Numbered from the stretch's first letter, positions 15,647 to 25,500 are shown. The stretch is 64,000 nt of DNA from Nocardioides islandensis (GCF_015352455.1 NZ_JADKPN010000014.1:80089-144088), one strand, 5' to 3'. Notes: a model not told the origin generated them from the letters alone. Numbers and translations: made by a program.

Positions 15647-16255
15647 CTACTTCTTCGAGTAGTACTCGACGATGAGCTGCTCCTGGACCGGGATGTCGAT
15701 CTGGGCCCGGACGGGCAGCTGGTGCACGAGGATGCGCATCCGCGAGGGGATCGCCTCGAGCCACGCGGGCACGACGCGCTCGCCGTGGGTCTCGCGCGCC
15801 ACGATGAACGGGGTCGTCTCGAGCGACTTCTCCTTGACGTCGATGACGTCGTGGGCGGTCACCTGGAACGACGGGATGTTCACCTTCTGGCCGTTCACCT
15901 TGAAGTGGCCGTGCACGACCAGCTGGCGGGCGTGACGGCGGGTGCGGGCGAACCCGGCGCGGTAGACGACGTTGTCCAGGCGGCACTCGAGCAGCTGGAG
16001 CAGGTTGTCGCCGGTCTTGCCGGAGCGGCGGGAGGCCTCGGTGTAGTAGTTGTGGAACTGCTTCTCGAGGATGCCGTAGGTGAAGCGGGCCTTCTGCTTC
16101 TCACGAAGCTGGAGGAGGTACTCGCTCTCCTTGATGCGGCCGCGGCCGTGCTGGCCGGGCGGGTACGGACGACGCTCGTAGGCCGAGTCGCCGCCGACGA
16201 GGTCCACGCCGAGGCGGCGGGACTTCTTGGTCATGGGGCCGGTGTAGCGGGCCAT
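15647..16255 (-). CDS. rpsD: Small-subunit ribosomal protein uS4
   Basis: uS4 of 202 residues, a primary 16S rRNA-binding protein that starts assembly of the 30S body. The N-terminal region MARYTGPMTKKSRRLGVDL lacks the four-cysteine zinc site, so this is the zinc-free (C-) form. The S4 RNA-binding domain follows around residues 95-155 (RLDNVVYRAGFARTRRHARQ). It is 33 bp after rpsK within the alpha operon; a 77-bp gap separates it from rpoA and holds no gene. Confidence 0.98.
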   Translation of the reverse strand: MARYTGPMTKKSRRLGVDLVGGDSAYERRPYPPGQHGRGRIKESEYLLQLREKQKARFTYGILEKQFHNYYTEASRRSGKTGDNLLQLLECRLDNVVYRAGFARTRRHARQLVVHGHFKVNGQKVNIPSFQVTAHDVIDVKEKSLETTPFIVARETHGERVVPAWLEAIPSRMRILVHQLPVRAQIDIPVQEQLIVEYYSKK

Positions 16256-16288
16256 GGGTCAGGTCTCCTTCGAAGTCTTCGCGACGGG

Positions 16289-16693
16289 TCAGACGCGCCG
16301 GCGCTTGGGCGGGCGGCAGCCGTTGTGCGGGGTCGGGGTCACGTCCTGGATGGTGCCGACCTCGAGGCCGATCGCACCCAGGGACCTGATCGCGGTCTCG
16401 CGGCCCGAGCCCGGGCCCTTGACGAAGACGTCGATCTTCTTCATGCCGTGGTCCATCGCCCGGCGCCCGGCGGCCTCGGCGGCCATCTGTGCGGCGAACG
16501 GCGTGGACTTGCGCGAGCCCTTGAAGCCGACGGTGCCGGCAGAGGCCCACGAGATCACCGCACCCGACGGGTCGGTGATGGTGACGATGGTGTTGTTGAA
16601 CGTGCTCTTGATGTGGGCCTCGCCCACGGCGACGTTCTTCTTCTCCTTGCGGCGCACCTTCTTGGCGCCGGCCTGACGGCTCTTGGGAGGCAT
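16289..16693 (-). CDS. rpsK: Small-subunit ribosomal protein uS11
   Basis: uS11 of 134 residues, located on the 30S platform next to the Shine-Dalgarno duplex. The N-terminal basic stretch is KKVRRKEKKNVAVGEAHIKS, followed by the core STFNNTIVTITDPSGAVISW and the conserved C-terminal TPHNGCRPPKRRRV. The ATG at 16693 has AAAGGA 5-6 nt upstream. The gap to rpsM is 57 bp. Confidence 0.98.
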   Translation of the reverse strand: MPPKSRQAGAKKVRRKEKKNVAVGEAHIKSTFNNTIVTITDPSGAVISWASAGTVGFKGSRKSTPFAAQMAAEAAGRRAMDHGMKKIDVFVKGPGSGRETAIRSLGAIGLEVGTIQDVTPTPHNGCRPPKRRRV

Positions 16694-16750
16694 TCGGTTC
16701 CTTTACTCCTAGGAAAAGACGGGATCGGTGTCGGCTGCGGCGCAGACGGC

Positions 16751-17125
16751 TTACTTGGCCTTCTTCTTGCCGGCGACGGTGCGCTTGGGACCCTTGCGGG
16801 TGCGCGCGTTGGTCTTGGTGCGCTGACCGCGGACCGGGAGGCCCTGACGGTGGCGGCGACCCTGGTAGCTGCCGATCTCGATCTTGCGACGGATGTCGGC
16901 CTGGACCTCACGACGGAGGTCACCCTCGATCTTGAAGTTCGACTCGATCTCGTCGCGGAGCTTGACCAGCTCCTCGTCGCCGAGCTGGTGGACGCGGAGG
17001 TCCGGGCTGACCCCGGTGGCCTTCAGCACCTGCTGGGCGCGGGTACGGCCGATGCCGTAGATGTAGGTGAGTGCGACCTCGATGCGCTTGTCGCGCGGGA
17101 GGTCGACACCGACGAGGCGTGCCAT
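16751..17125 (-). CDS. rpsM: Small-subunit ribosomal protein uS13
   Basis: uS13 of 124 residues in the 30S head, contacting the P-site tRNA and uL5. It starts MARLVGVDLPRDKRIEVALT, with the helix-two-turn-helix region YIYGIGRTRAQQVLKATG and a basic tail with RGQRTKTNARTRKGPKRTV. It is separated from rpmJ by 257 bp containing inverted repeats but no gene, so the distal part of the operon may be separately controlled. Confidence 0.98.
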   Translation of the reverse strand: MARLVGVDLPRDKRIEVALTYIYGIGRTRAQQVLKATGVSPDLRVHQLGDEELVKLRDEIESNFKIEGDLRREVQADIRRKIEIGSYQGRRHRQGLPVRGQRTKTNARTRKGPKRTVAGKKKAK

Positions 17126-17181
17126 GTGGTGGCCTTTCGGTTTGCGCGGTGGTGTTCGTCGTGTCGCGCCTGAGTGAGGAT

Positions 17182-17242
17182 CGTCAGACTCGACGAAGTC
17201 GAGACTGACGACCGGAGGGAGCGCCGCTGCGAGCTTGCTCGC
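17182..17242. repeat. Intergenic inverted repeats between rpmJ and rpsM
   Basis: Two stem-loops in the 257-bp rpmJ-rpsM gap (17126-17382). The first pairs CGTCAGACTCGAC (17182-17194) with GTCGAGACTGACG (17198-17210) around GAA, one mismatch in 13. The second is GCGAGC-TT-GCTCGC (17229-17242). They resemble dispersed intergenic palindromes rather than a classic terminator. No open frame in this gap looks real. Confidence 0.6.
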
Positions 17243-17382
17243 AAGGCGACCGCCTCCGCTCAGCTCCGGCCACTGCTCCGGAGGTGTTTCGCCGGGATAC
17301 CCGGCTAAGCGATCACGTTGTGTGGTTCTTCAGTTGTGGTCGGGCCCGTCTTCCGTCCCGCGCTAGTTCGTCGCGCGTGGCT

Positions 17383-17496
17383 TCAGCCTTGCCGCTGCTT
17401 GTGGCGGGGGTTCTCACAGATCACCATGACGCGGCCGTGGCGACGGATCACCTTGCACTTGTCACAGATCTTCTTGACGCTGGGGTTGACCTTCAC
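17383..17496 (-). CDS. rpmJ: Large-subunit ribosomal protein bL36 (zinc form)
   Basis: bL36 of 37 residues. It starts GTG as VKVNPSVKKICDKC and ends NPRHKQRQG. The zinc ligands C11, C14, C27 and H32 are all present, so this is the zinc-binding (C+) type. The start is 26 bp after the infA stop and AAAGGA lies about 11 nt upstream. Bacteria with the C+ form often also have a zinc-free paralogue elsewhere under Zur control; none is in this window. Confidence 0.97.
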   Translation of the reverse strand: MKVNPSVKKICDKCKVIRRHGRVMVICENPRHKQRQG

Positions 17497-17522
17497 GAGG
17501 GAGGTCCTTTCGGATCGGCTGG

Positions 17523-17744
17523 TTACTTGTAGCGGTAGACGATCCGACCGCGGGTCAGGTCGTAGGGAGACAGCTCCACCACCACGCGGTCCTCGGGGAG
17601 GATCCGGATGTAGTGCTGGCGCATCTTGCCGCTGATGTGGGCGAGGACCTTGTGCCCGTTGCTCAGCTCCACACGGAACATCGCATTGGGGAGGGCCTCC
17701 ACGACGGTGCCCTCGATCTCGATCACGCCTTCTTTCTTCGGCAT
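17523..17744 (-). CDS. infA: Translation initiation factor IF-1
   Basis: IF-1 of 73 residues, a single S1/OB-fold protein that occupies the 30S A site during initiation. Sequence marks are MPKKEGVIEIEGTVVEALPN, HISGKMRQHYIRILPEDRV and ELSPYDLTRGRIVYRYK. The ATG at 17744 has GGAGGAC directly upstream. It is the first gene of the alpha operon here, with its own promoter 200 bp upstream (17945-17974); map, normally just upstream, is about 19 kb away. Confidence 0.99.
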   Translation of the reverse strand: MPKKEGVIEIEGTVVEALPNAMFRVELSNGHKVLAHISGKMRQHYIRILPEDRVVVELSPYDLTRGRIVYRYK

Positions 17745-17944
17745 GTCCTCCGCAATCTGTCGTTGATCGGTTGTCTTCCGGCCGGCCCGGGAACCGCCCC
17801 AGTACGATCTGGGTGGACCTCGTGCGGGTGCTGCGCCCTCCTCATCCGGGGCGCACGCCGGTCTCTCGAGGATTCGGAGAGGTCGGAGGCGCTCGGACAG
17901 CCGCGAGGCACGACGAAGCACGACCCACGTTGGGCCGACACGCC

Positions 17945-17974
17945 AGTCTAGCCAGATCGGCCTGAAGTACCCAA
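17945..17974 (-). promoter_or_regulatory. Predicted housekeeping promoter of the infA (alpha) operon
   Basis: On the minus strand TTGGGT (17969-17974) and TAGACT (17945-17950) are spaced 18 nt apart, a fair sigma-70-type match. Transcription would start near 17938, leaving a leader of about 195 nt before infA. The 303-bp gap 17745-18047 otherwise holds only the 11-bp repeats below; I see no gene in it. Confidence 0.6.
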
Positions 17975-18001
17975 AACGAGCAAAACCGCAGGTCAGCGGG
18001 G

Positions 18002-18055
18002 GTCTCGGGCTGTCTCAGGGCCGTCTGAGGGCCGTCTCGGGCCCGCCTCAGGGGC
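18002..18055. repeat. Tandem degenerate 11-bp repeats after the tgpA-like gene
   Basis: About five consecutive units of a GTCTCRGGGCC-like 11-mer (18002, 18012, 18023, 18034, 18045), the last running into the 3' end of the TgpA-like gene. Neighbouring units can pair imperfectly (CTCAG with CTGAG), so the array may work as a terminator between the TgpA operon and the infA promoter. Confidence 0.5.
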
Positions 18056-20366
18056 GGAACGTCGTCAGGTTGAGCGCCGCTCGCACCCGCCGCCGCAGGC
18101 TCACGCCCTCCGACATCGCCCTCCGCTCGGCCTCCACGGCCTCCCAGAAGGACTCCGCGTCGCGCGGACGGGGCAGCCGCGGGCCGAACACGTGGCTGTC
18201 GGCGCGCTGGGCGAGCGTGCCCGCCCCCGGCGTGCCGAGCAGCCGCGACTGCTCGCGCCGGGTCACCCCGGCGCCCACGGGCACCGCCTGGCCGAGGTCA
18301 CGCGCGTGGTCGACCAGCTCGCGCCACGCGCCCACGAACCGGGCCGAGATCCTGGCTCGGGTACGCCGCCGGCGCCGGCGCAGCAGCTTGGCCACCACGA
18401 CCGACGACAGCAGGATCGTGATCGCGACCAGCGGGACGCCGACGTACGCGACGAGCCGCTGCACCCACACGCTCACCGGCCCGGCCTGGTCGTCCTGGGC
18501 GTCCTTGGCGGTCGAGCGGTTCTTGCGCACCTTCATGTCGGCGTCGTTCTGCTCGCCGGTGGTCGACGGCGGCGGGATCGGCGCGGGCGGGGGCACGACG
18601 GTGCCGCTCTGCTGCTGCTGACGGGTGGTCTGCTGCTCGGCCGGCCGGTCCTTGTCCATGAACAGGTCCGTGGGCAGCGTGCGCCACGAGCCGTCGGAGA
18701 CCTGCACCTCCACCCACGCGTGCACGTCGGCGCCGGTGACGTGGCCACCCTCGGGGACGACCGCGCCGAACACGACCCGGGCCGGGACGCCGATGCGGTT
18801 GGCGAGCAGGGCCATCAGCGCGGCGTACTGCTCGTCGTTGCCGACCACGAAGGGGGCGTTCACCCCGCCGGTGTCGTCGGTCAGCCGGTACCGGTTGTGG
18901 CCGGCGTGGTAGATCTTCTCGCTCTCGATGACGCCGTCGGAGTACTTGCCCTCGGTCTTCAGGTGCCGCGCGATCGCGAAGACGCGGCGCATCGGCTGGG
19001 ACTCCCCCTCCGACCACTGCACCGCCTGCGTGTCCAGGAACCCGGCGGCGTCCGCCGCGGCGCCGACCACACCGGTGGTCGTGCTCTGCGGCGTCAGGTC
19101 GTCGTCGGGCTGGACCGACGTGAAGGTGTAGACGTCGCCCGGACGCACCCCGCTCGGCGTGACCGCGGACGACGTGGCCAGGTTGTAGCGGAAGGACTCG
19201 CTGAGCGTGGTGCTGTCCGGGCCGTCGAAGCGGAGGGACTGCAGTGCTCCCGTGGTCGGCAGCCACACCCCGCTGTAGCCGGGGCCGATGGTCACCCGCG
19301 CGTCGACGTGGCGACCGCGGGCCGGGTTGTCGATGACGCTGGACACCCGTTGGTAGGTGTCCGAGGCGGCGCCGGGCGAGCCCGGCGGCTGGGCGTTGTT
19401 GCTGGCGCCCCAGACCACCCCGTCGTACCGGTCGAGGACCGCGATCCGGACCCGGCTCCCGGCCGGGACGCCCTCGATGGTGAACAGCTCGGTGTCATGG
19501 AGGTTGCGCGGGTCGGAGCGGCCCGGCGGCAGTTGCACGTACCTGCGGAAGGAGGCGAGCGGGGAGGGGTACTGGCCGACGTCGAACGGCGGGTCGACGT
19601 GGGTGCGCAGGATCACCCGGTCGGCGTCGCCGCCGGAGGCCCACGTGCCGACCGGCAGGGACAGCAGCCCGGCCACGCCGACCAGCGCGGCGCCGGTGCC
19701 GATGCGGACCAGCTTGCCCTGGGTGCTGCGGACCGGGGCCGAGATGCGGGCGTTGCGCAGCCCGAGCCAGGCCAGCGCCAGCACGCCGAACGCCCCGCCC
19801 TGGAGCCACAGCTGGTGCGGTCGGCCCACGCCGAGCAGGATCACCAGGGCCAGCAACGCCAGCGGCGGCAGCAGCGGCAGCGGCCCGCTGACCAGCGCAC
19901 GCCGCGACTTCACCATGCTCAGCACGGTCGCCAGCAGGCCGGTGACCAGCCCGAGCACCCAGGGCAGCACCAGCAGCCGGGACTCGCCGTCGACCGGGGG
20001 CAGCGTGGTCAGCAGGTCCTTCCAGCCGAACAGCGTCTCGTCGACGAGCAGCCGCCAGCCCGACGGACCCGGCAGGCCGTCCTGCTGGCGCAGGCAGAGC
20101 AGGGGCCCGAGCAGGAAGTACCAGAGCAGGACGAGCAGCGCGGCCACCACGCTCGGCCAGCGCAGCACGATCGTCACCACGACCGTGCTGAGCACCGCGA
20201 GCAGCGCGCCCAGCATGGCGATCCACCAGAACTCCGTCTCGGTGTACGTCGCTCCGAGCCCGGCGACCGCCACGGCCACCAGGGCCAGCACGAACGCCGC
20301 GTCGACGGCGACCGTGCGGGCCTGGCTGAGCGTCAGCCGCCTGAGGAGCCTCACCGGACCGACCAC
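18048..20366 (-). CDS. TgpA-like membrane protein with a degenerate transglutaminase domain
   Basis: Membrane protein of 772 residues. The N terminus has about six to eight transmembrane helices (about 15-245), followed by an extracellular region with a transglutaminase-like core (about 480-575), a Pro/Gln-rich stretch, one more transmembrane helix (about 640-665) and a basic cytoplasmic tail. In the core, the His is in DVHAWVEV (H549) and the Asp in TLPTD (D567), but the position that should carry the nucleophilic Cys reads VGNDEQYAAL, with Asp511. Cleavage or crosslinking by the usual mechanism therefore looks impossible. It overlaps the DUF58 gene by 16 bp and belongs to the operon giant protein-MoxR-DUF58-TgpA. 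Confidence 0.87.
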   Translation of the reverse strand: MVGPVRLLRRLTLSQARTVAVDAAFVLALVAVAVAGLGATYTETEFWWIAMLGALLAVLSTVVVTIVLRWPSVVAALLVLLWYFLLGPLLCLRQQDGLPGPSGWRLLVDETLFGWKDLLTTLPPVDGESRLLVLPWVLGLVTGLLATVLSMVKSRRALVSGPLPLLPPLALLALVILLGVGRPHQLWLQGGAFGVLALAWLGLRNARISAPVRSTQGKLVRIGTGAALVGVAGLLSLPVGTWASGGDADRVILRTHVDPPFDVGQYPSPLASFRRYVQLPPGRSDPRNLHDTELFTIEGVPAGSRVRIAVLDRYDGVVWGASNNAQPPGSPGAASDTYQRVSSVIDNPARGRHVDARVTIGPGYSGVWLPTTGALQSLRFDGPDSTTLSESFRYNLATSSAVTPSGVRPGDVYTFTSVQPDDDLTPQSTTTGVVGAAADAAGFLDTQAVQWSEGESQPMRRVFAIARHLKTEGKYSDGVIESEKIYHAGHNRYRLTDDTGGVNAPFVVGNDEQYAALMALLANRIGVPARVVFGAVVPEGGHVTGADVHAWVEVQVSDGSWRTLPTDLFMDKDRPAEQQTTRQQQQSGTVVPPPAPIPPPSTTGEQNDADMKVRKNRSTAKDAQDDQAGPVSVWVQRLVAYVGVPLVAITILLSSVVVAKLLRRRRRRTRARISARFVGAWRELVDHARDLGQAVPVGAGVTRREQSRLLGTPGAGTLAQRADSHVFGPRLPRPRDAESFWEAVEAERRAMSEGVSLRRRVRAALNLTTFRP

Positions 20367-21544
20367 CTGAGCAACGCGCCGAGGTCGTGCAGGTCGGCGA
20401 TCTGGACGACGACCAGGCCGCCGGTCTCGGTGACCCGGCTCTGCCGCGACGGGTCCACGATCAGGGCGTAACGCCGTACCTCCGGCGGGAAGGCCACGAC
20501 CGCGCGCTGGAAGGACTCGAAGTCACCGCGAGCACCGGAGACCAGGAACAGCAGGCTGGTGTCCGGCGAGACCACGGCGGCCCGGTGCGCGGACGAGACC
20601 AGGCCGTTCGCGCCGATCTCCGCGCGGCACACCGAGTCGAGGGCCAGGTGCCCGGTGATGCCGGACGAGGCGCTGGTGCCGCACACGAACGACGTGTCGA
20701 ACTCGTCGAGCGTCGCCCGCACCAGGATCGAGGCGGCCACGGACATCGCGGTCTCGAAGTCCTGGGACTCCGTCCACACCGTGGCGCTGTCGTCCACGAC
20801 GAGCGTGACGTGGCTGCGGCGGGTGTCGAGGTACTGCCGGACGAGCAGCCGGCTGTCGTCGGCCACCGCCATCGCCTTGGCCGACGACTTCCAGTGCACG
20901 TGCCGCAGGTCGTCGCCCGGGACGTACTCGCGCAGCGCGTGGAAGGCGAGGTCGCTGTGGGACACCGCGTCGGTCGAGACGCCCTCGAGGTCGCGCAGCA
21001 GGCCCGCGCCGAGGGAGTCCATCGGCACCATCGGCGGGCGCACCAGGATCTCGGTGACATCGGTCCACTCCACGTCGCGGGACAGCAGCGAGAGCGGGTC
21101 GCCGCGCCGGGTGGTCGCCGGACCGACGGGGATCACCCCGCGGCGCTCGGTCCGGATGGTGAAGCTCTCGTCGTGGGTCTCGGTGGGGGCCAGACGCGGG
21201 ACGGCGTAGCGGTGCACGATCGACCCGACGGGCAGCTCGAGCATGGTCGGCAGCAGGCCGTGGGTCGCGACGTTGCGGACGCGGACGCCGGCGGCCACCG
21301 AGCCCCCGGCGATGACCCGCTCCGGCTGGAGCACGATGTCGACCCTGACGTTCGTGCGCCCGACCAGGAACGGCAGCGCGAGCACGAACACCAGCAGGCA
21401 GGCGGCCGCGAGCACCCAGAGCTCGCGCCAGTCGACGTACGCCGCGGCGACGACCAGCAGCAGGCCGGACCCGAGGATCGTCCACCCGAGCGGGTTGACG
21501 ATCCCCAGCAGCCGGCGCAGCTGCGCCCTCGCCGATGCCCTCAT
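20351..21544 (-). CDS. DUF58 domain-containing membrane protein
   Basis: A 397-residue protein with two N-terminal transmembrane helices (about 18-57), an Ig-like beta region and a DUF58 segment (about 190-290) with FHALREYVPGDDLRHVHWKS. The C-terminal half has a von Willebrand A-like fold (THVTLVVDDSATVW). DUF58 proteins usually pair with MoxR ATPases; here the MoxR gene lies 4 bp upstream and tgpA overlaps the 3' end. The pair is thought to act in envelope protein maturation or metal insertion; the client is unknown. Confidence 0.9.
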   Translation of the reverse strand: MRASARAQLRRLLGIVNPLGWTILGSGLLLVVAAAYVDWRELWVLAAACLLVFVLALPFLVGRTNVRVDIVLQPERVIAGGSVAAGVRVRNVATHGLLPTMLELPVGSIVHRYAVPRLAPTETHDESFTIRTERRGVIPVGPATTRRGDPLSLLSRDVEWTDVTEILVRPPMVPMDSLGAGLLRDLEGVSTDAVSHSDLAFHALREYVPGDDLRHVHWKSSAKAMAVADDSRLLVRQYLDTRRSHVTLVVDDSATVWTESQDFETAMSVAASILVRATLDEFDTSFVCGTSASSGITGHLALDSVCRAEIGANGLVSSAHRAAVVSPDTSLLFLVSGARGDFESFQRAVVAFPPEVRRYALIVDPSRQSRVTETGGLVVVQIADLHDLGALLRWSVR

Positions 21545-21548
21545 GACG

Positions 21549-22517
21549 TCAGGCCACGCGGTCCGTCGGGGGCGCGACGTTGTCGAGGAGGCGGGTGATG
21601 ACGGTCTCGACCGTGACGCCGCTGAACTGCGCCTCGGCGTCGAGCAGGAGGCGGTGGCAGAGCACCGGCTCGGCCAGCTCCTTCACGTCGTCGGGCACGA
21701 CGTGGTCGCGCGCGTCGGCAGCCGCCCACGTCTTGGCCACCCGGACCAGGGCGAGACAGCCGCGGGCCGACAGGCCGAGCCGCACGTGCGGCTGGCGACG
21801 CGACTCCTCCGCGAGCTCGGCGACGTACGTGAGGACCGCCGGGTCGACGTACACGTCGTCGGCCAGGCCCGACATCTGCCCGATCGTCGCCGAGGTGATG
21901 ACCGGGGTGACCAGGGAGGCCCGGTCGCGGATCTTGGCGTTCACCAGCAGCTCGACGGTCGCGGCGCGGTCGGGGTACCCGACGGCGGTCTTCATCAGGA
22001 ACCGGTCCAGCTGCGCCTCCGGGAGCCGGTAGGTGCCGGCCTGCTCGATGGGGTTCTGGGTGGCGATGACCAGGAACGGCCGGCCGACGGGGTGCGCGAC
22101 GCCGTCGACGGTGACGCGGTTCTCCTCCATCACCTCCAGCAGTGCGGACTGGGTCTTGGGCGAGGCGCGGTTGATCTCGTCGGCCAGCACGATGGTGTGG
22201 AAGATCGGGCCCTGGTGGAACTCGAAGGTGCCCTTGTGCTGGTCGTACACCGTCACGCCGGTCACGTCGGACGGCAGCAGGTCGGGGGTGAACTGGATGC
22301 GCGCGTGGCTGCCCTGGATGGTGTTGGCCAGGGCGCGCGCCAGCATCGTCTTGCCGGTGCCCGGGTAGTCCTCGAGCAGGATGTGGCCCTCGGACAGCAG
22401 GCAGGTCAGTGCCAGCCGCACGACCCGGCGCTTGCCGAGCACGGCCTGTTCCATGTTGTCGGTCAGCTGGTCGAAGGTCTGCTTGAACCAGGCTGCCTGC
22501 TGCTGGGAGATGGTCAT
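21549..22517 (-). CDS. MoxR-family AAA+ ATPase (cluster 1)
   Basis: A 322-residue AAA+ chaperone-like ATPase. Walker A is DYPGTGKTMLARALA (residues about 57-71), Walker B is IVLADEINRASPKTQSALLEVMEE, sensor 1 is VIATQNPIEQAGTYRLPEAQLDRF, and sensor 2/lid is GLSARGCLALVRVAKTWAA. All catalytic residues are present. It is 39 bp after the giant Ig/fn3 protein and 4 bp before DUF58. A second, separate MoxR lies at 52906-53901. Confidence 0.95.
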   Translation of the reverse strand: MTISQQQAAWFKQTFDQLTDNMEQAVLGKRRVVRLALTCLLSEGHILLEDYPGTGKTMLARALANTIQGSHARIQFTPDLLPSDVTGVTVYDQHKGTFEFHQGPIFHTIVLADEINRASPKTQSALLEVMEENRVTVDGVAHPVGRPFLVIATQNPIEQAGTYRLPEAQLDRFLMKTAVGYPDRAATVELLVNAKIRDRASLVTPVITSATIGQMSGLADDVYVDPAVLTYVAELAEESRRQPHVRLGLSARGCLALVRVAKTWAAADARDHVVPDDVKELAEPVLCHRLLLDAEAQFSGVTVETVITRLLDNVAPPTDRVA

Positions 22518-22556
22518 CGGTGTCCTTGTCGTCGTCGTCGGGGACGGTCGTCGGGG

Positions 22557-25500
22557 CTAGGTCGTGGGCCAGGTGAAGTCTGCGGTGGCGACGCCGGCGC
22601 CGCCCGGCTGCTCGCAGTACACGTGGACGTTGCCGCCCGGCACGCCGAAGTAGAAGCGGGAGTCGAAGTCGGTGTTCGGTGACACGCCCTGGCCGGGCTG
22701 GTGGTCGTTGACGATGCAGTAGACGGGCTGACCGGCGTCCCAGTTGCCGAGCGAGATGTGCACGAAGCCGCAGGAGACGTCGATGCAGTTGTTGGGGTCG
22801 CCGTCGGTACCGAGGGTGCGGCACGGCTGCTTGCCGGTCGACGAGTCGTCGCTGCACAGCGCTCCGCGGCTGACCACGATCACCGGCGGCGGCGGCGGGT
22901 CGGTGACGGCCGCGTTGGTCGCCGAGACCGGGCCGCGCGCCGGCGAGCCGTCGGCCAGGGTGACGGTGACGTTCTCGGTCTGCTTGTAGCCGAGGTCGAT
23001 CGGTTGGGTGGTGAAGGACGAGACGCCGACCGGCACCGCGAACTGCTCGGCCCGGCCGCGGTCGCTGGTCACCGTCAGGGTGGCCGGGTCGCCGTTGCTG
23101 TCGACCTCGATCGTCCAGGAGATCTTGGTGACGTCGATGTTCGGCGTGATGCTGTGGATGTTGCCCTGGACCAGCGGCCCGTAGGTCTGGACGTTCTGCG
23201 TCGAGGACTGGCTGCAGGCGCCCTTCTCGTTGCAGACCTCGAGCATCACCGTGTGCGGGCCGAGGTTGTTCGGCACGTCGAACGTCGCCTCCGCGGACCC
23301 GATGGCCGCCAGGGACTGGACCTTGGCACCGTCGGCGTACACGTAGACGCGGGACTCGGAGCCGCGGGTCGCCGGCACCGTGAAGGTCGCATGGGCCTGG
23401 TTGTTGTTGCCGGTCGCCTCGACGTCCCACGAGCCCCAGGCCGCGGGCTTGCCGACGGCCTTCCACTGCGCGGCCGGCCCCATCGCGGACAGCACGCCGC
23501 CGGACTTGCCGTCCTTGTTGATGGCCTGGACGGTGTAGCTGTAGGTCTGACCCTCGTAGTCGATGTTGGCGTTGTCGCACCCGGTCGTCTGGATCTTGGT
23601 GCAGGTGGCCAACGCGCTGCCGTCGCGGTAGACGGTGTAGCGGACCGGCCCCGGACCGTTGGGGTCCACGGGATCCCAGCTCAGCGACACCGCGCCCTGC
23701 GAGCCGGGGCTCTCCTGGTCGGTGATCGTGGGCGCGCGCGGCTGACCGGGCGGGCCGATGGGCTGGAACGGCGCCGACGTCAGGGCGCCGCCGGGGATGA
23801 AGCCGTTGAGCGGCGTGATCGTGAACGTGTAGCGCAGGTGGTTGTCGAGGCCGGTGGCGGTGTAGTTCGAGACGTACGCCGTGTCCTGGCCGCCGGCCCA
23901 CTTCACGCGGTAGCTGATCTCGGCGCCGCCCTTGGTCTTCACCGGCTGCCAGGAGATGTGCAGCAGACCGTCGCCGGCCTCGACCAGCTTGATCCTGCCG
24001 ACCAGGTCGATCGGGTCGTCCGGCATCGCGCCGACCGACGTGCCGCTCCAGTCGGAGAACCCGACGGCGTTGTGCGCGCGGACGCGGAACCGGTACGTCG
24101 TGCCGTTCTGGAGGCCGAGGATCGTGCACGAGGCGCCCCGGCAGCGCATCGCGTGGCCGAACTGGTCGGCCACCTCGTAGAAGTCGATGGGTGAGCCGTT
24201 GGACTCCGCCGGCCGCCAGTCGAGGCTGACCCTCGAGTCGAGCACCTCCTTGCCCGGGACGGGTGTGCCGGGCACCGACGGCGGGCCGAGCACGTCGAGG
24301 GAGATGCGCCCCTGCACGAGACGCCCCGGCGCGGAGTCACCGGCCACGTCGCTCATCACCACGCGGAACTCGGCATGGCCGTGCACCTTCGCCCCGGTCG
24401 TGATGGTGACCGACGAGCCCTGGTGGGAGATGCGCACGTCGAGGCCGGTGAGCTGGTCGGCGCTGACGACGGTCGGCACCGGGTCCTGCACGCCGGGGGT
24501 GAGGTACTGCGCCAGGTCGATGGTCTGGGACTCCCCGGCCCGCAACGTCGAGACGCGGATCGGTGCCAGGGAGGGCGGTGGCGTCGGGATCACGCGGATG
24601 TTGATGCGACCCGGCGCGCTGTTGTCGGCCGCGACCCGGAGCGTGCCGGTGTCGCCCGGCGACGAGGCGCCGGAAGCGGTCACCTGGACCACGCCGTTGG
24701 CGTCGGGGGTCCCCGCGGTGAGGCCGGCCGCGGAGCCCTGGTCGAGGTCGGCGGACCAGGTGAGGCCGTCGACCTGGTCCGGCTCCGCGGTGAACACGTG
24801 GCACACGGCCGCGGTGTCGATCCGGACGGAGCCACCCTGGGGCACCTCGAGCGGGTCCTCGGGGCAGCGCAGGATCGGCCGGGTCTCCCCCACCTGGACG
24901 GGCACCGACAAGGTGGCCCTGATGCCGTCCGGGTCGTCGACGGACCGGCCCGTCGTGACCTCGAAGACGACCGCACCCGGCCCGGCGTACCGCTTGCCGG
25001 CGGAGACGCGGAAGGTGTCGTTGCCGGTCACCTCGGCCTGCACGCTCGACCTCGGCGAGGCCCAGATCCGGCTCTTGAGGGTGAAGGACACCGGTCCGCC
25101 CGCGGGGTCGACCACGTAGTCGGACAGGTCGGCGTCGACCTTCTTGCCGGGGTCGACCTCGATGCCCGCGCCCTGCTTGACGAACGGCATGCCGGAACTC
25201 GCGGCCGGGACGTACAACGAGCCGGTCGCGGCCCCGCCGTCGGCGTCCTCGACCCGGAACGGCACGACCATGGGCTGCTCGGCCCGCTCGATGGTGATCT
25301 CGCCGCCGTTGACGCTGGTGGCGATGCCGGCCGGCGCGTAGACCTGGGCCACGCGGAGGTCGTCGAACGGGCCGTCGGGGTCGTAGGCGCCGCTGGTCGA
25401 CCCGGTGGTCGCCCCGTCGACGACCGAGCCCGCCGACAGGACGTCCGCGGTGATGCTCGCGCCGTCGCCCACCGCGCCGAAGGCGTCGGAGACGACCGGC

